DNA of 64,000 nucleotides, from NCBI GenBank assembly GCA_964384255.1, contig CAYLKH010000003.1:9462-73461 (forward strand), in the 5' to 3' direction. Under the pieces are notes generated by a model that was not told where the DNA came from, made no database searches, and saw only the letters and a list, made by a program, of their open reading frames with translations. Below, piece by piece: positions 34,551-43,772 of the stretch (the first letter of the stretch is position 1; the number at the start of each line of letters is the position of its first letter). The position numbers and the translations under genes are program-made. The stretch comes from SIG469 sp964384255 (GTDB taxonomy: Bacteria; Bacillota; Clostridia; Oscillospirales; Oscillospiraceae).

Positions 34551-35930
34551 ATGGATACGCCTAAGAAAAACTTAAACCTCTTCCAGCTCAACGCTGACAA
34601 GATACCGTCTCTTGACGACTATAACGCAGCTGATTTTGAACCTGCGTCTGATACTGAAAAGGAATCCATGGTAGAGATGCACCAGTCGGTGTCCTACTGG
34701 CGCGACGCATTGCGCCGCTTTAAGGCCAACAAGGTCTCTATGGGCGCGTTTGTGCTGTTTCTGCTGATTTTCCTGTTTTCTTTCCTGGGACCGCTGTTCA
34801 TTCCCTATAATTACGCTGACCAGTATCGCGGCTCCATCAAGCTGGGACCCGGCGAATATTCCGATATCGAGCAGACTGTGCAGATGGCTGCGGAGCAGTG
34901 CGACGGAGTTTATGCCACCGCTCTTATGCCCGGTTCTCTGACCTCTCTCAACCGCAGCACTACCTACTGCTTCAAATATAAGGGAACTACCTACAGCTTT
35001 TACAACGAAAAAGCCCTGAGTGATGTTATACTGATGTTTGATGCTGATGCTGCCGATCCTCTTATTTACGTCACGGAAAAGGATATGGAAGACGGCGTTG
35101 CGGACGAGCCGACCGTTATTGAATGTTCTACCGGAGGTATTGACCGCAAGGCAGAAGGCGTTGTGGAGATCGAGCTGTCCAAGCGGGTTTATCCCCATGT
35201 ATTCGGCACTGACTCTGCCGGTCGTGACCTTATGGCCCGTACCATGTACGGCGGTCGTGTTTCTATCTCCATCGGTATAATCGCCGCGCTGATCGTTCTG
35301 GTCATTGGCTCCATTTATGGTTCAGTTTCCGGCCTTATTGGTGGACGTGTGGACTTTATAATGATGCGTATCGTCGACATCATTTATTCTGTACCCGATG
35401 TTCTCATCGTTCTGCTTTTGCAGGTGGTGCTGAAAGACCCGCTTCAGGCATGGCTGGATGCATCCAACACCGACTTTTCCCGGATGATGTCCAATCTGGG
35501 CGTTGGTATAATTTCCATCTTCATCACCTTTGCCTGCCTGTACTGGGTCGGCATGAGCCGTATTGTACGCGGTCAGGTATTGCAGCTTAAGGAACAGGAA
35601 TTTGTTACCGCCGCACGGGCCCTTGGCGTACCCAGCAGCCGTATCGTGAAGCGCCATCTGCTGCCCAACTGCGTCGGTCAGCTGGTTATTGCGACCTGTT
35701 TGCAGATACCGTCGGCTATCTTCCTGGAATCCTTCCTGAGCTTCCTCGGTCTGGGCGTTTCCGTTCCCATGACCAGTCTTGGCTCCCTTTGCTCGGACGC
35801 TCTGGATACCATTACGCTGTATCCCTACAGACTTCTGTTCCCGGGCATCATACTGACACTTCTGGTACTGTCCCTCAACCTGGTAGGCGACGGCATACGC
35901 GACGCGCTTGACCCGCGTCTGAAGAAATAA
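34551..35930 (+). CDS. oppC: Oligopeptide ABC transporter permease OppC with large external insertion
   Basis: 459 aa, much longer than the usual 280-320. First transmembrane segment at about residues 60-85, then a soluble stretch of roughly 115 residues (about 90-205) that interrupts the region before the canonical F-G-T-D-S-A-G-R-D-L-M-A-R-T-M-Y-G-G-R segment. Five further membrane segments and the coupling loop E-F-V-T-A-A-R-A-L-G-V follow. The inserted part lies on the outer face and could contact OppA or the wall. Starts two bases after the oppB stop. The membrane and coupling parts are otherwise normal. Confidence 0.9.
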   Translation: MDTPKKNLNLFQLNADKIPSLDDYNAADFEPASDTEKESMVEMHQSVSYWRDALRRFKANKVSMGAFVLFLLIFLFSFLGPLFIPYNYADQYRGSIKLGPGEYSDIEQTVQMAAEQCDGVYATALMPGSLTSLNRSTTYCFKYKGTTYSFYNEKALSDVILMFDADAADPLIYVTEKDMEDGVADEPTVIECSTGGIDRKAEGVVEIELSKRVYPHVFGTDSAGRDLMARTMYGGRVSISIGIIAALIVLVIGSIYGSVSGLIGGRVDFIMMRIVDIIYSVPDVLIVLLLQVVLKDPLQAWLDASNTDFSRMMSNLGVGIISIFITFACLYWVGMSRIVRGQVLQLKEQEFVTAARALGVPSSRIVKRHLLPNCVGQLVIATCLQIPSAIFLESFLSFLGLGVSVPMTSLGSLCSDALDTITLYPYRLLFPGIILTLLVLSLNLVGDGIRDALDPRLKK

Positions 35931-35943
35931 GGAGGTGCGCAAT

Positions 35944-36945
35944 ATGGATGAAAAAAAGCTTCTTGAAGTGAAGGGTCTTCGCGTATCCTTCTTTACCCAG
36001 GCCGGCGAGGTCAAAGCCGTCGACGGCATTAGCTACGACCTCGGCTACAAAGAGGTCATGGGCATCGTTGGTGAATCCGGCTCCGGTAAGAGCGTCGAGG
36101 CCTACTCCATCATCGGCCTTCTGCAAAGCCCCGGTAAGGTCATCGGCGGCTCCATCGAGTTCGAGGGCGAGAATGTTCTGGAATACGACAGCGAGCAGAT
36201 GCGCCAGTTCCGCGGCAACAAGGTAAGCATGATCTTCCAGAACCCCATGACCTGCCTTAACCCGGTCTATACCGTGGGTGACCAGCTTATGGAAGCCCTG
36301 CGCTGTCACGACAAGTCGGTTACCCGTCAGCAGGCGTGGGATCGCACCGTGGAAATGCTTAAGCTGGTTGGCATCAACAACGCCGAAAAACGAATGGACC
36401 AGTATCCCCACGAGTTCTCCGGCGGTATGCGACAGAGAGTTATGATAGCGATGGCTCTTATCTGTTCTCCCAAGCTGCTGATTGCTGACGAACCCACCAC
36501 AGCGTTGGACGTTACCATTCAGGCCCAGATAGTTGAGCTGATGAAGGACATTCAGCACAAAACCGATATGTCCATCATCTTTATTACCCATAACCTTGGC
36601 GTGGTGGCAGAGATATGTGACCGGGTATCGGTCATGTACGCCGGCCACATAGTCGAGCAGGGCAATGTAAACGATATTTTCTACAACCCTCAGCATCCCT
36701 ACACCATGGGCCTGCTGCAAAGTATGCCCCGTGTTGACGAGCTTCAGCATGAGCGCCTGATCCCCATCGAGGGTACTCCGGTCGATTTGCTGGATCCGCC
36801 CAAGGGCTGCTCCTTTGGTCCGCGCTGTAAGCATTGCATGAAGATATGCCTTGAAAACCAGCCGCCGATGCTTCAGGTCGGTGAAGACAGACACTATTCT
36901 GCCTGCTGGCTGCGGGTAAAAGAAATGAAGGAGGCTCAGAACTGA
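35944..36945 (+). CDS. oppD: Oligopeptide ABC transporter ATPase OppD
   Basis: 333 aa. Walker A G-E-S-G-S-G-K-S (about 39-46), Q-loop F-Q-N-P-M-T-C-L-N-P, signature F-S-G-G-M-R-Q-R, Walker B L-L-I-A-D-E-P-T-T-A-L-D, H-loop I-T-H-N-L-G, and a C-terminal oligopeptide-type domain with the four-Cys Fe-S or metal site (C-S-F-G-P-R-C-K-H-C-M-K-I-C). ATG 35944 is eight bases after AAGGAGG; a GTG at 35935 is in frame but less well placed. Its stop overlaps the oppF start by one base. Confidence 0.93.
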   Translation: MDEKKLLEVKGLRVSFFTQAGEVKAVDGISYDLGYKEVMGIVGESGSGKSVEAYSIIGLLQSPGKVIGGSIEFEGENVLEYDSEQMRQFRGNKVSMIFQNPMTCLNPVYTVGDQLMEALRCHDKSVTRQQAWDRTVEMLKLVGINNAEKRMDQYPHEFSGGMRQRVMIAMALICSPKLLIADEPTTALDVTIQAQIVELMKDIQHKTDMSIIFITHNLGVVAEICDRVSVMYAGHIVEQGNVNDIFYNPQHPYTMGLLQSMPRVDELQHERLIPIEGTPVDLLDPPKGCSFGPRCKHCMKICLENQPPMLQVGEDRHYSACWLRVKEMKEAQN

Positions 36946-37943
36946 TGGACGAAAAAAATATCCTTCTTGAGGTTCAGCACCTTCGGAAGTACTTCCCCGT
37001 AAACTCTGGCCTTTTCCAGAAAAAGGAATTTGTCCAGGCTGTTGAAGACGTATCCTTCACTCTTTACGCCGGTGAGACTCTTGGTATCGTCGGCGAGTCC
37101 GGCTGCGGCAAAACCACCCTTGGCCGTTCCATCCTGCGGCTCATCGAGCCTACCGGTGGCAAGGTTCTTTATCGTCGCGAGCCCATCTTTGACGGTGAGG
37201 CTAAAAAACAGACCGATATGCTGCCATACCGCAAAAAAATGCAGATCATTTTCCAGGACCCCTCTGCATCGCTGGACGCCCGTATGACAGTCGGTGAGAT
37301 CGTTGGCGAGGCTTTGCAGGTGCATTTCCCCAAGCTGACGAAAAAGGAGTATTCAGACCGCATCAACCAGCTGCTTGAGACGGTTGGCCTGAACTCTGAA
37401 CACGCCAACCGCTTCCCCCACGAGTTTTCCGGCGGTCAGCAGCAGCGTATCGGCATCGCCCGGGCGTTGGCTGTTGAACCCGAGTTCATCGTCTGCGACG
37501 AACCTATCTCCGCGCTTGACGTTTCGATCCAGTCTCAGGTAGTTAATATGCTGGAAGATCTCCAGGAAGAGAAGCATCTGACCTACCTGTTCATCGCCCA
37601 CGATATCAGCGTTGTGCGTCACATTTCCGACCGCATCGGCGTAATGTATCTGGGCCAGATGGTGGAGCTTGCCGAGAGCTACGAGCTTTGCTCCAAGCCT
37701 CTGCACCCCTACACCCAGTCCCTTCTGTCTGCTGTGCCGCTGCCTGACCCGGTCAAGACCCGGGCTAAAAAGCGCACCGTTCTGGAAGGCGACGTACCCA
37801 GCCCTCTGCACCCGCCCACGGGCTGCCGTTTCCACACCCGCTGCCCCAATGCTACCGAAAAATGCAGCCAGGAGGCACCCCGGTGGAAGGAATATGGCCA
37901 GGGACACTTTGCTGCCTGCCATATGCTCGATGAGCAGAAATAA
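36945..37943 (+). CDS. oppF: Oligopeptide ABC transporter ATPase OppF
   Basis: 332 aa. Walker A G-E-S-G-C-G-K-T, F-Q-D-P-S-A-S-L-D-A, signature F-S-G-G-Q-Q-Q-R, Walker B F-I-V-C-D-E-P-I-S-A-L-D, switch A-H-D-I-S-V, C-terminal C-R-F-H-T-R-C-P. Partner ATPase of OppD. Overlaps oppD by one base (TGATG), so the two subunits are translationally coupled. Confidence 0.93.
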   Translation: MDEKNILLEVQHLRKYFPVNSGLFQKKEFVQAVEDVSFTLYAGETLGIVGESGCGKTTLGRSILRLIEPTGGKVLYRREPIFDGEAKKQTDMLPYRKKMQIIFQDPSASLDARMTVGEIVGEALQVHFPKLTKKEYSDRINQLLETVGLNSEHANRFPHEFSGGQQQRIGIARALAVEPEFIVCDEPISALDVSIQSQVVNMLEDLQEEKHLTYLFIAHDISVVRHISDRIGVMYLGQMVELAESYELCSKPLHPYTQSLLSAVPLPDPVKTRAKKRTVLEGDVPSPLHPPTGCRFHTRCPNATEKCSQEAPRWKEYGQGHFAACHMLDEQK

Positions 37944-38007
37944 TCACGTATACGATGCCCCAAGGCATGGTAATAATTTAAAATCTTTCTGAAAAGGAGA
38001 AACCACA

Positions 38008-39738
38008 ATGAAGAAACTGATTGCACTGTTTCTGGCACTTTGCATGGTTCTCGCTCTGTGTTCCTGCGGCAATACTGCTGAGGAAACCACAGCAGCAGAT
38101 TCCAGCGAAGCTGTAACCGAAACCGCAACGGATGAAGCTTTTGTTGTTACGGCCTGCATCGCCTCCGAACCCGAGACGATCGACCCCACAATGATCAGCT
38201 CCGTTGACGGCAACACCTATGTCAACCACCTGTTTGAAGGCCTGCTGAAGTATGCCTCCAACGGCGAACAGGCTGCTGACGACGAAAAGATGATGAGCGC
38301 TACCCTGACCTATGGCCAGGCTGAGAGCTACGATGTATCCGATGACGGTCTTACCTGGACCTTCCATCTCCGTGATGGCATTACCTGGTCCGATGGTCAG
38401 CCTGTCACCGCTGCTGACTTCGTTTACTCCTGGCAGCGTCTGTGCGATCCCGAATCAGCTTCCGACTACGGCTACCTGCTTGAAGGTATTGTTGTTGGCG
38501 CTACCGATATCTATGAAAACGGCGCTGCTCTGGATACTCTGGGCGTAGTCGCTATCGACGACAAGACTCTTGAGATCCAGCTTGAGGCTGCTTGCCCCTT
38601 CTTCGATCAGCTGTGCGCATTCGGCAACCTGGTCCCCCTGCGTCAGGACATTATTGAGCAGTACGGCACCGAGTGGACCAATGCCGAGAACATGGTCACC
38701 AACGGACCCTTCGTAATGGACGAGTGGGTACATGACTCCTACATCTCCATGGTCCCCAGCGAGACTTATTACAACCCCGAGATCGTCGGTCCCGACCAGA
38801 TCAAGTGGTACCTGTCTGACGACGAAACCGCTATCCTGTCCTCCTATCAGTCCGGCGAATATGACTTTATCGAAACCTTCCCCACTGATCAGATCGCTTC
38901 CCTCCAGGCCAGCGGCGACTGCTACATTCTGCCTGCTGTTACCACCTACTATCTGTACATCAACTGCGACAACATCACCGATTGGCGCGTTCGTGCTGCT
39001 ATCACCCTTTGCATCGACCGCGAAAACATCGTTGAGAACGTCACCCAGGCCGGACAGATCGTTGCTACCAGCCTTGTTACCGGCGGTATCACCGACTCCA
39101 CCGGCGCTATGTGGCAGAACGGCACCGGTTACGGCGAAGTTATGTGGGCCGGCCTTGCCGATATGTATCCTGATGCTGACCTGACTACCTATGCCGGCCG
39201 CTGCGAGCTGGCTCAGGACCTCCTGGCTGAAGCTGTTGCTGATGGCTTCGACACCAGCGTCACCATTCCTTATCGTTTCAACAACCTGGGCTCCCACGGC
39301 GATATCGCTGAGGCTGTTCAGCAGGACGTTATCAGTGTTCTTGGTCTGAACATGACCATGGACAGCACCGAATGGTCCGTCTACACCAGCACCCTGTCCA
39401 CCGACCGTGGCTGGTATGTCTCCCGTCTTGGCTGGCAGGCTGACTACCTCGATGGCAGCTCCTTCATCGATCTGTTCATCTCCGGTGGCGCTTACAACTA
39501 CTCCAACTGGTCCAACGAAGAGTACGATGCTCTTTGCGCCCAGTATAAGACCATGGCTGGCGGCGTAGAACGCGACCAGGTCATGTATGATGCAGAGGCT
39601 CTGCTGTTCTCCGAAGGCGGATTTGGCGTTTGCCCCCTGTACTACTACACCAATATGTACTGCCTGAGTGAAAATGTTCACAATGCAGCTACCTCCACCC
39701 TTGGCTTCTTCCTGTTCACCGAAGCTACCCAGGGCTAA
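38008..39738 (+). CDS. oppA: Oligopeptide-binding lipoprotein OppA
   Basis: 576 aa. Lipobox L-C-S-C (Cys20), short Thr/Glu linker, SBP_bac_5 family domain: P-E-T-I-D-P-T-M (about 55-62), F-E-G-L-L-K, L-T-W-T-F-H-L-R-D-G-I-T-W-S-D-G-Q-P-V-T-A-A-D-F-V with the rest of the family signature around residue 115, and N-C-D-N-I-T-D-W-R-V-R-A-A. Delivers peptides to OppBCDF. Its own small hairpin (ATGCC/GGCAT) before the SD may let it be made in excess over the membrane genes. Ends in a terminator at 39767. Confidence 0.93.
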   Translation: MKKLIALFLALCMVLALCSCGNTAEETTAADSSEAVTETATDEAFVVTACIASEPETIDPTMISSVDGNTYVNHLFEGLLKYASNGEQAADDEKMMSATLTYGQAESYDVSDDGLTWTFHLRDGITWSDGQPVTAADFVYSWQRLCDPESASDYGYLLEGIVVGATDIYENGAALDTLGVVAIDDKTLEIQLEAACPFFDQLCAFGNLVPLRQDIIEQYGTEWTNAENMVTNGPFVMDEWVHDSYISMVPSETYYNPEIVGPDQIKWYLSDDETAILSSYQSGEYDFIETFPTDQIASLQASGDCYILPAVTTYYLYINCDNITDWRVRAAITLCIDRENIVENVTQAGQIVATSLVTGGITDSTGAMWQNGTGYGEVMWAGLADMYPDADLTTYAGRCELAQDLLAEAVADGFDTSVTIPYRFNNLGSHGDIAEAVQQDVISVLGLNMTMDSTEWSVYTSTLSTDRGWYVSRLGWQADYLDGSSFIDLFISGGAYNYSNWSNEEYDALCAQYKTMAGGVERDQVMYDAEALLFSEGGFGVCPLYYYTNMYCLSENVHNAATSTLGFFLFTEATQG

Positions 39739-39766
39739 ACCTTTGGTGTAAAACCCTATAAGCAAC

Positions 39767-39796
39767 AACAGCGCAGAGCGTTAGCTCTGCGCTGTT
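39767..39796 (+). terminator. Terminator of the opp operon
   Basis: AACAGCGCAGAGC-GTTA-GCTCTGCGCTGTT with only a short T-tail. Confidence 0.75.
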
Positions 39797-39800
39797 TCAG

Positions 39801-39836
39801 CGTGTCAAAACAGGTCCGATGGACTATTTTGACACG
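39801..39836. repeat. Inverted repeat with CGTGTCAAAA arms (family R5)
   Basis: CGTGTCAAAA at the left and ATTTTGACACG at the right around GGTCC/GGAC. Half-copies recur at 8241-8255 and 9284-9300. Confidence 0.5.
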
Positions 39837-39842
39837 CAAAAA

Positions 39843-39870
39843 TGGGGCCGAAGCAAACGCTTCGGCCCCA
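39843..39870 (-). terminator. Terminator of OYE gene 2
   Basis: TGGGGCCGAAGC pairs with GCTTCGGCCCCA, four-base loop; on the minus strand TTTTTGCG follows. Confidence 0.8.
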
Positions 39871-39888
39871 TTGATGATTTAGAAATCA

Positions 39889-41922
39889 TTACAGGGAAAC
39901 GGCGGTGGCATAGGCCTTGCGAACGGCCTTCTGGACGTTGGCGGTCTTTTCGCAGTCGCCGATGAGATGCATACGGTATTCGGGGGAATACAGCTTCATG
40001 GCGTCGGCCTGTTTTGAACGCATACCAACAGCCATAACAACGGCATCGCAGGGGATGGAGACGTCGTTGCCGTCCTTATCGGTGTAAACAACTTCGCTGC
40101 CGATGGACTTGCAGCGGGCATCGACACAGATGGTGAGTTTGTTTTCCATATCCATGAAGCGGATAAGGCGGTTGCGGTAGGACGCAGAAGCGTCGGGAGC
40201 GACCTTGGACTGCATCTCGACGATGGTGACGGTCTTGCCCAGCTGAGCCAGATGATAGGCGGTTTCGCAGCCCACCTGGCCGCCGCCGATGACGACGACC
40301 CTGTCGCCCAGCTGGTCTTCGTGACCGTAGACATTGGGGGCGGTCACGGTGGTATCAGAGCCGGGGATGGGAGGAACCAGAGGATCGGCACCGATAGCTA
40401 CCAGTACTTCGTCGTAGCCTTCTTTTTCCAGCATTTCCTTAGTGGCTTCGGTGTTCAGCAGGACCTTAACAGGGGCTTTGCCGATCTGAGCTACCAGCCA
40501 GTTTTTGTATTTTTTCAGCGCTCTTTTGAACTTTGCGTAGTCGGCAAAGTTCAGCTGGCCGCCCAGCTTACCAGACTTTTCGTAAAGGGTGACCTTGTGT
40601 CCCCGCTGAGAAGCGACCAGAGCTGCTTCCATACCGGCGGGACCACCGCCGATAACGGCAATGTTTTTGACACGGGTGATGGGCTTTTCGACCTTTTCGA
40701 GGTTGTGTTCAATGCCGATCTTGGGGTTGACTGTGCAGACGAAGGTGATGCCGTCGATACAGGCGGAGTCGTGGCAGCGCATACATTTTACACAGGGAAC
40801 AACGTCCTCGCCGCGACCTTCGTAAGCCTTGGTGCCAAGCTCGGGATCGGCCAGCCAGCCGCGGGCCATGGAAACCAGGTCGGCCTTGCCGGAGGCGATA
40901 ATGTCTTCGATCTCGTCCAGGTCCTGATAGCCGCCGATGGTAAGAACGGTCATTTCGGGAACGGCTTTCTTAATGGCTTCGGCCATCCACAGGTTGGGGG
41001 TGTCGGGTTCGAAGCTCATGGGATGGGCCTGCCATCCGGTGGCGGCGTGAACATGGAGAATGTCCAGATGGCCAACAAGGCATTTTGCCATTTCGATGGC
41101 ATCTTCGTTGGTGAAGCCGCACTGCTCGGGCAGTTCGCCGGACATACGCAGCTCAATAAGGAAGTCCTTGCCGCAGCGCTCGTGGATGCGATCGAAGCAC
41201 ATATTCAGGAAACGGCAGCGGTTTTCCATTGAGCCGCCATATTCATCAGTACGCTTGTTGGTGTAGGGGGTGATGAAGCGGCTGAAAATGTTCATTTCGT
41301 AGGCCATATGTATCATGCACATATCAAAGCCTATTTTCTTCAAAACCTCGCACTGGTCGGCAAGATTGTCGGCAAATTCGTTCATGACTTCGACAGTCAT
41401 TTCTTTGGACACGGGGCCGTCCTGAGGGCCGCCGGGACCGTTGCCGCCGCCTGCTACGCCATAGCCGCCAGCGGGCTTGGTCTGGCTGGAGGGCTTAATG
41501 CCGGAATAGGCACTCTTCTGGCCGCCGCCGGGAGGGCCTCCCATGCCGCGAAGGGGAAGACCTTCGGAAACGTCGTATCCGGTGGAGGTAAAAGCGCCCT
41601 GGATCTCCATGGATGCTTTGGCACCATAGAAATGGATCGCATCGGCCAACTGAGCCAGATAATGCTGGCTGTGACCTTCGAAAAGGTTGTAGGCCATGTG
41701 TTCGGTGTCTTTGTTGATGTTGGGGGTAGAGCCGGTGCCGGAGCAGGTAACTACGGCAGCGCCGCCCCGAGCCTTGTTGGCATAGTGGGCGATAATGGCC
41801 TCGGTAGGATAGGTCTCGCCGCCCTGGAGAGCATGAAGCCCCATGGGGGCGGTAAAGATGCGGTTGCGCAGGACCACGTTGCCTATTTGCAGAGGCTGGA
41901 GAAGATGCTCATATTTACTCAT
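39889..41922 (-). CDS. OYE-type NADH:flavin oxidoreductase / Fe-S / FAD enzyme 2 with Gly/Pro segment
   Basis: 677 aa, same architecture as 25260. The FMN barrel keeps the canonical active-site loop: C-M-I-H-M-A-Y-E-M-N (about 197-206), F-I-T-P-Y-T-N-K-R-T-D-E-Y-G-G-S. Fe-S ligands are P-C-V-K-C-M-R-C-H and the following C-T-V-N-P (about 365-392). FAD/NAD region: I-A-V-I-G-G-G-P-A-G-M-E-A-A (near 417) and V-V-V-I-G-G-G-Q-V-G-C-E-T. Gly/Pro-rich stretches occur at about residues 125-135 and 160-171, before the helix that precedes the active-site loop. It likely reduces an alpha,beta-unsaturated acid or thioester with NAD(P)H. Single transcription unit; SD GAAAGGAAA. Confidence 0.88.
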   Translation of the reverse strand: MSKYEHLLQPLQIGNVVLRNRIFTAPMGLHALQGGETYPTEAIIAHYANKARGGAAVVTCSGTGSTPNINKDTEHMAYNLFEGHSQHYLAQLADAIHFYGAKASMEIQGAFTSTGYDVSEGLPLRGMGGPPGGGQKSAYSGIKPSSQTKPAGGYGVAGGGNGPGGPQDGPVSKEMTVEVMNEFADNLADQCEVLKKIGFDMCMIHMAYEMNIFSRFITPYTNKRTDEYGGSMENRCRFLNMCFDRIHERCGKDFLIELRMSGELPEQCGFTNEDAIEMAKCLVGHLDILHVHAATGWQAHPMSFEPDTPNLWMAEAIKKAVPEMTVLTIGGYQDLDEIEDIIASGKADLVSMARGWLADPELGTKAYEGRGEDVVPCVKCMRCHDSACIDGITFVCTVNPKIGIEHNLEKVEKPITRVKNIAVIGGGPAGMEAALVASQRGHKVTLYEKSGKLGGQLNFADYAKFKRALKKYKNWLVAQIGKAPVKVLLNTEATKEMLEKEGYDEVLVAIGADPLVPPIPGSDTTVTAPNVYGHEDQLGDRVVVIGGGQVGCETAYHLAQLGKTVTIVEMQSKVAPDASASYRNRLIRFMDMENKLTICVDARCKSIGSEVVYTDKDGNDVSIPCDAVVMAVGMRSKQADAMKLYSPEYRMHLIGDCEKTANVQKAVRKAYATAVSL

Positions 41923-42020
41923 TTTCTGATTTCCTTTCTCAATATTTTCGCTTGAAAATAATTATACCACAGCGGATGCAAAATCGCAAACAGTTTAAAA
42001 CAACTGGGGAAACAAATCAC

Positions 42021-42065
42021 AAAAAGCCTGAGTGACCCATGATCTGCTCATGGGTCACTCAGGCT
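42021..42065 (-). terminator. Terminator overlapping the end of the ECF S gene
   Basis: Eighteen-base-pair perfect stem (42025-42042 with 42048-42065) that includes the stop codon of the gene; minus-strand TTTTTG follows. Confidence 0.9.
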
Positions 42066-42547
42066 GTGGGAAACAGGCGATCCATGACTCTGCGCAGGGG
42101 AGGCAGCAGAGCCAGAACCACCAGGAAGTTTGAAACGCAGTGAAGAATATCGTATGGTATCCCGGCTATCCACCATGAAAACGCCATGGATGGGCCGCCG
42201 ATGAACAGATATGGAATGGCGCACAGCAGGCCGAAAAACAGGCCAAAGCCTGCCGCCAGCAGCGCCCAGAAGAACCTGCCCTGAACACGCTTTAAAAGCA
42301 TGGTGATGCCTGCCAGAGCGGGCCAGATGTAAAGATACATTATCCACCAGACACCAAAGCCATACAGCAGCCCTTCAACAACCGTAAAGACAAAGGTTGC
42401 GAAAAATACCCTTTTTCCAAAATACAGAGAATACAGTATCACCAGCAATGTCACCAGTTCGACATTGGGAACAAAGCTGAGGGAAAGCTTGGCGACTTCG
42501 ATAGTCGCAACCATCATGCCAATAAGGGCAATATCCTTACTCCGCAA
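42059..42547 (-). CDS. ECF transporter S component, predicted cobalamin uptake (CbrT-type)
   Basis: 162 aa, about five or six hydrophobic segments, typical size of an ECF substrate-binding S subunit; N-terminal I-A-L-I-G-M-M and G-V-W-W-I-M-Y-L-Y-I-W-P-A-L-A-G segments fit. It is downstream of a cobalamin riboswitch together with a DUF4430 lipoprotein-like gene, which points to vitamin B12 or a precursor as substrate. No EcfA/EcfA'/EcfT genes are here, so it presumably uses a shared energising module encoded elsewhere. TTG start 42547 overlaps the DUF4430 stop by 11 bases, so the two are coupled. Confidence 0.85.
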   Translation of the reverse strand: MRSKDIALIGMMVATIEVAKLSLSFVPNVELVTLLVILYSLYFGKRVFFATFVFTVVEGLLYGFGVWWIMYLYIWPALAGITMLLKRVQGRFFWALLAAGFGLFFGLLCAIPYLFIGGPSMAFSWWIAGIPYDILHCVSNFLVVLALLPPLRRVMDRLFPTA

Positions 42548-42938
42548 GGGTATAAACTATCTGGAATATGTCGCCATTGGCTACGGGCTGGGTGTCGATG
42601 CCGTAATTACAGTATTCGTCATTTACGTAAAATGCCCAGTAAGCGCCGTCCAGAGTGTAATCGGCACGATAGCCGTTAACGGTGTCTACCATCATGCCAT
42701 AGTCGGATTCGGTGCCGCCATAGGTCAGGCCGTCAGCTTCATCCATCACCTGACGCAGATATTCGGCATCGGTCTGAACAGTGTATTCGTCAACAGATGC
42801 GGCAGCGTCTACAACTTCGATGTAAACGGTTTTTGCACCTGCCTGGGGCTTTTCGGAAAATCCAACGTACAGACCGGCGAAAATTCCGATGACCACCAGG
42901 ACAGCTACGGCGATAATAATTGTTTTTTTGTTCTTCAT
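42537..42938 (-). CDS. DUF4430 (transcobalamin-like C-terminal) domain protein
   Basis: 133 aa. N-terminal signal anchor (M-K-N-K-K-T then I-I-I-A-V-A-V-L-V-V-I) and an exported domain with D-A-E-Y-L-R-Q-V-M-D-E-A, Y-G-M-M-V-D-T-V-N-G and Y-W-A-F-Y-V-N-D-E-Y-C-N-Y-G-I, the DUF4430 pattern. DUF4430 is related to the C-terminal ligand-binding part of transcobalamin and commonly sits beside cobalamin uptake genes, so a B12-binding role on the outer surface is likely. Start taken at 42938 for the signal anchor; ATG 42950 is directly against GAAAGG and is the alternative. Under the cobalamin riboswitch. Confidence 0.82.
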   Translation of the reverse strand: MKNKKTIIIAVAVLVVIGIFAGLYVGFSEKPQAGAKTVYIEVVDAAASVDEYTVQTDAEYLRQVMDEADGLTYGGTESDYGMMVDTVNGYRADYTLDGAYWAFYVNDEYCNYGIDTQPVANGDIFQIVYTLAE

Positions 42939-42965
42939 TGGTATTGCCATCCTTTCAAAAATCAA

Positions 42966-43012
42966 CACGCCCATTTTGCGATGATCGGAACAGATCGGGC
43001 AAAATGGGCGCA
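42966..43012 (-). terminator. Terminator in the cobalamin riboswitch leader
   Basis: GCGCCCATTTTGC pairs with GCAAAATGGGCGT-like arm, about 19-base loop, then TTGATTTTT on the minus strand. It sits between the aptamer and the DUF4430 start, as a transcriptional expression platform. Confidence 0.7.
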
Positions 43013-43109
43013 ACAAAACCAGCCCGGCGGCTTAAAAGCGCAGGGCGAAGACGTACCCGACCAATTCCTCGTGATCCTGAGCGGCCCGGACTTTACCGGG
43101 ACGGCTCCT

Positions 43110-43345
43110 GGTGCAGGCATCTGGCAGGTCTTCCGGCTTGAACGTCATCACTGTATTCCGCCTTCCCGGGCAAAGCACCCAGTGACTGTGCCGCGGCACA
43201 TGGATACAGCTCGTTTCTCACGGCGACGAGATCGCACAGGTTTTTCACCGCCGAGGTGACAGCCCTCGGCAATGCGGTTGCATATGTTTCCCTTTTCATC
43301 CGGCCGGCCCGTTGGCCCCGGACACCAAATGCCTATATTCACATG
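43110..43345 (-). ncRNA. Cobalamin riboswitch
   Basis: On the minus strand the conserved blocks occur in order: GGTGTCCGGGG, AAAAGGGAA, GCAACCGCATTGCCGAGGGC-type core, CAGTCACTGGGTG, CCCGGGAAGGCGGAA and AAGCCGGAAGACCTGCC (B12-box end at about 43123-43140). Downstream are the DUF4430 and ECF S genes. Base boundaries are approximate. Confidence 0.92.
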
Positions 43346-43472
43346 GGGTGATTGTATCACAGACGGTCCGGGTTTGCAAGAGCGGCGGCAAATATGAGAC
43401 AACTACTGGAATATGACGGAGAACTGTGGTATGATATATGGGAAAATTCAGGGAACTTCGAGGAGTTGGACA

Positions 43473-43718
43473 ATGGAATATGTATTTTTGACCGCGCAGG
43501 AAGCTCTTTGGGCCGATGTTCTGGCTCAGGTTTTGCGCGACAACGCCATCAACTTCACCCGTCAGCCGGTTTTGGGCGCGGGACTGGCCATCAAAGCCGG
43601 GACCATGCAGGAACAGTTTCGGTTTTTTGTTCCCGGTTCTCAGCTGGAAAAAGCGTCTGAACTGGTGACTGCGCTTTTCAGCGGTGAGGCAGAATTGGCA
43701 GAGGAACAGGATCTTTGA
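43473..43718 (+). CDS. DUF2007 domain protein
   Basis: 81 aa cytoplasmic protein. M-E-Y-V-F-L-T-A-Q-E-A-L-W-A-D, A-Q-V-L-R-D-N-A-I-N-F, then F-R-F-F-V-P-G-S-Q-L-E-K-A-S-E-L-V fits the small ACT-like DUF2007 proteins, proposed signal or metabolite-sensing domains with no proven role. Start at ATG 43473, with GAGGAG 8 bases before. A possible unit with the SecB-like gene 54 bases on. Confidence 0.75.
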   Translation: MEYVFLTAQEALWADVLAQVLRDNAINFTRQPVLGAGLAIKAGTMQEQFRFFVPGSQLEKASELVTALFSGEAELAEEQDL

Positions 43719-43772
43719 AAAATATTTTGGTGACCCCTGATTCGATCAGCGGTAAATTTGGAGGTAATTAAT

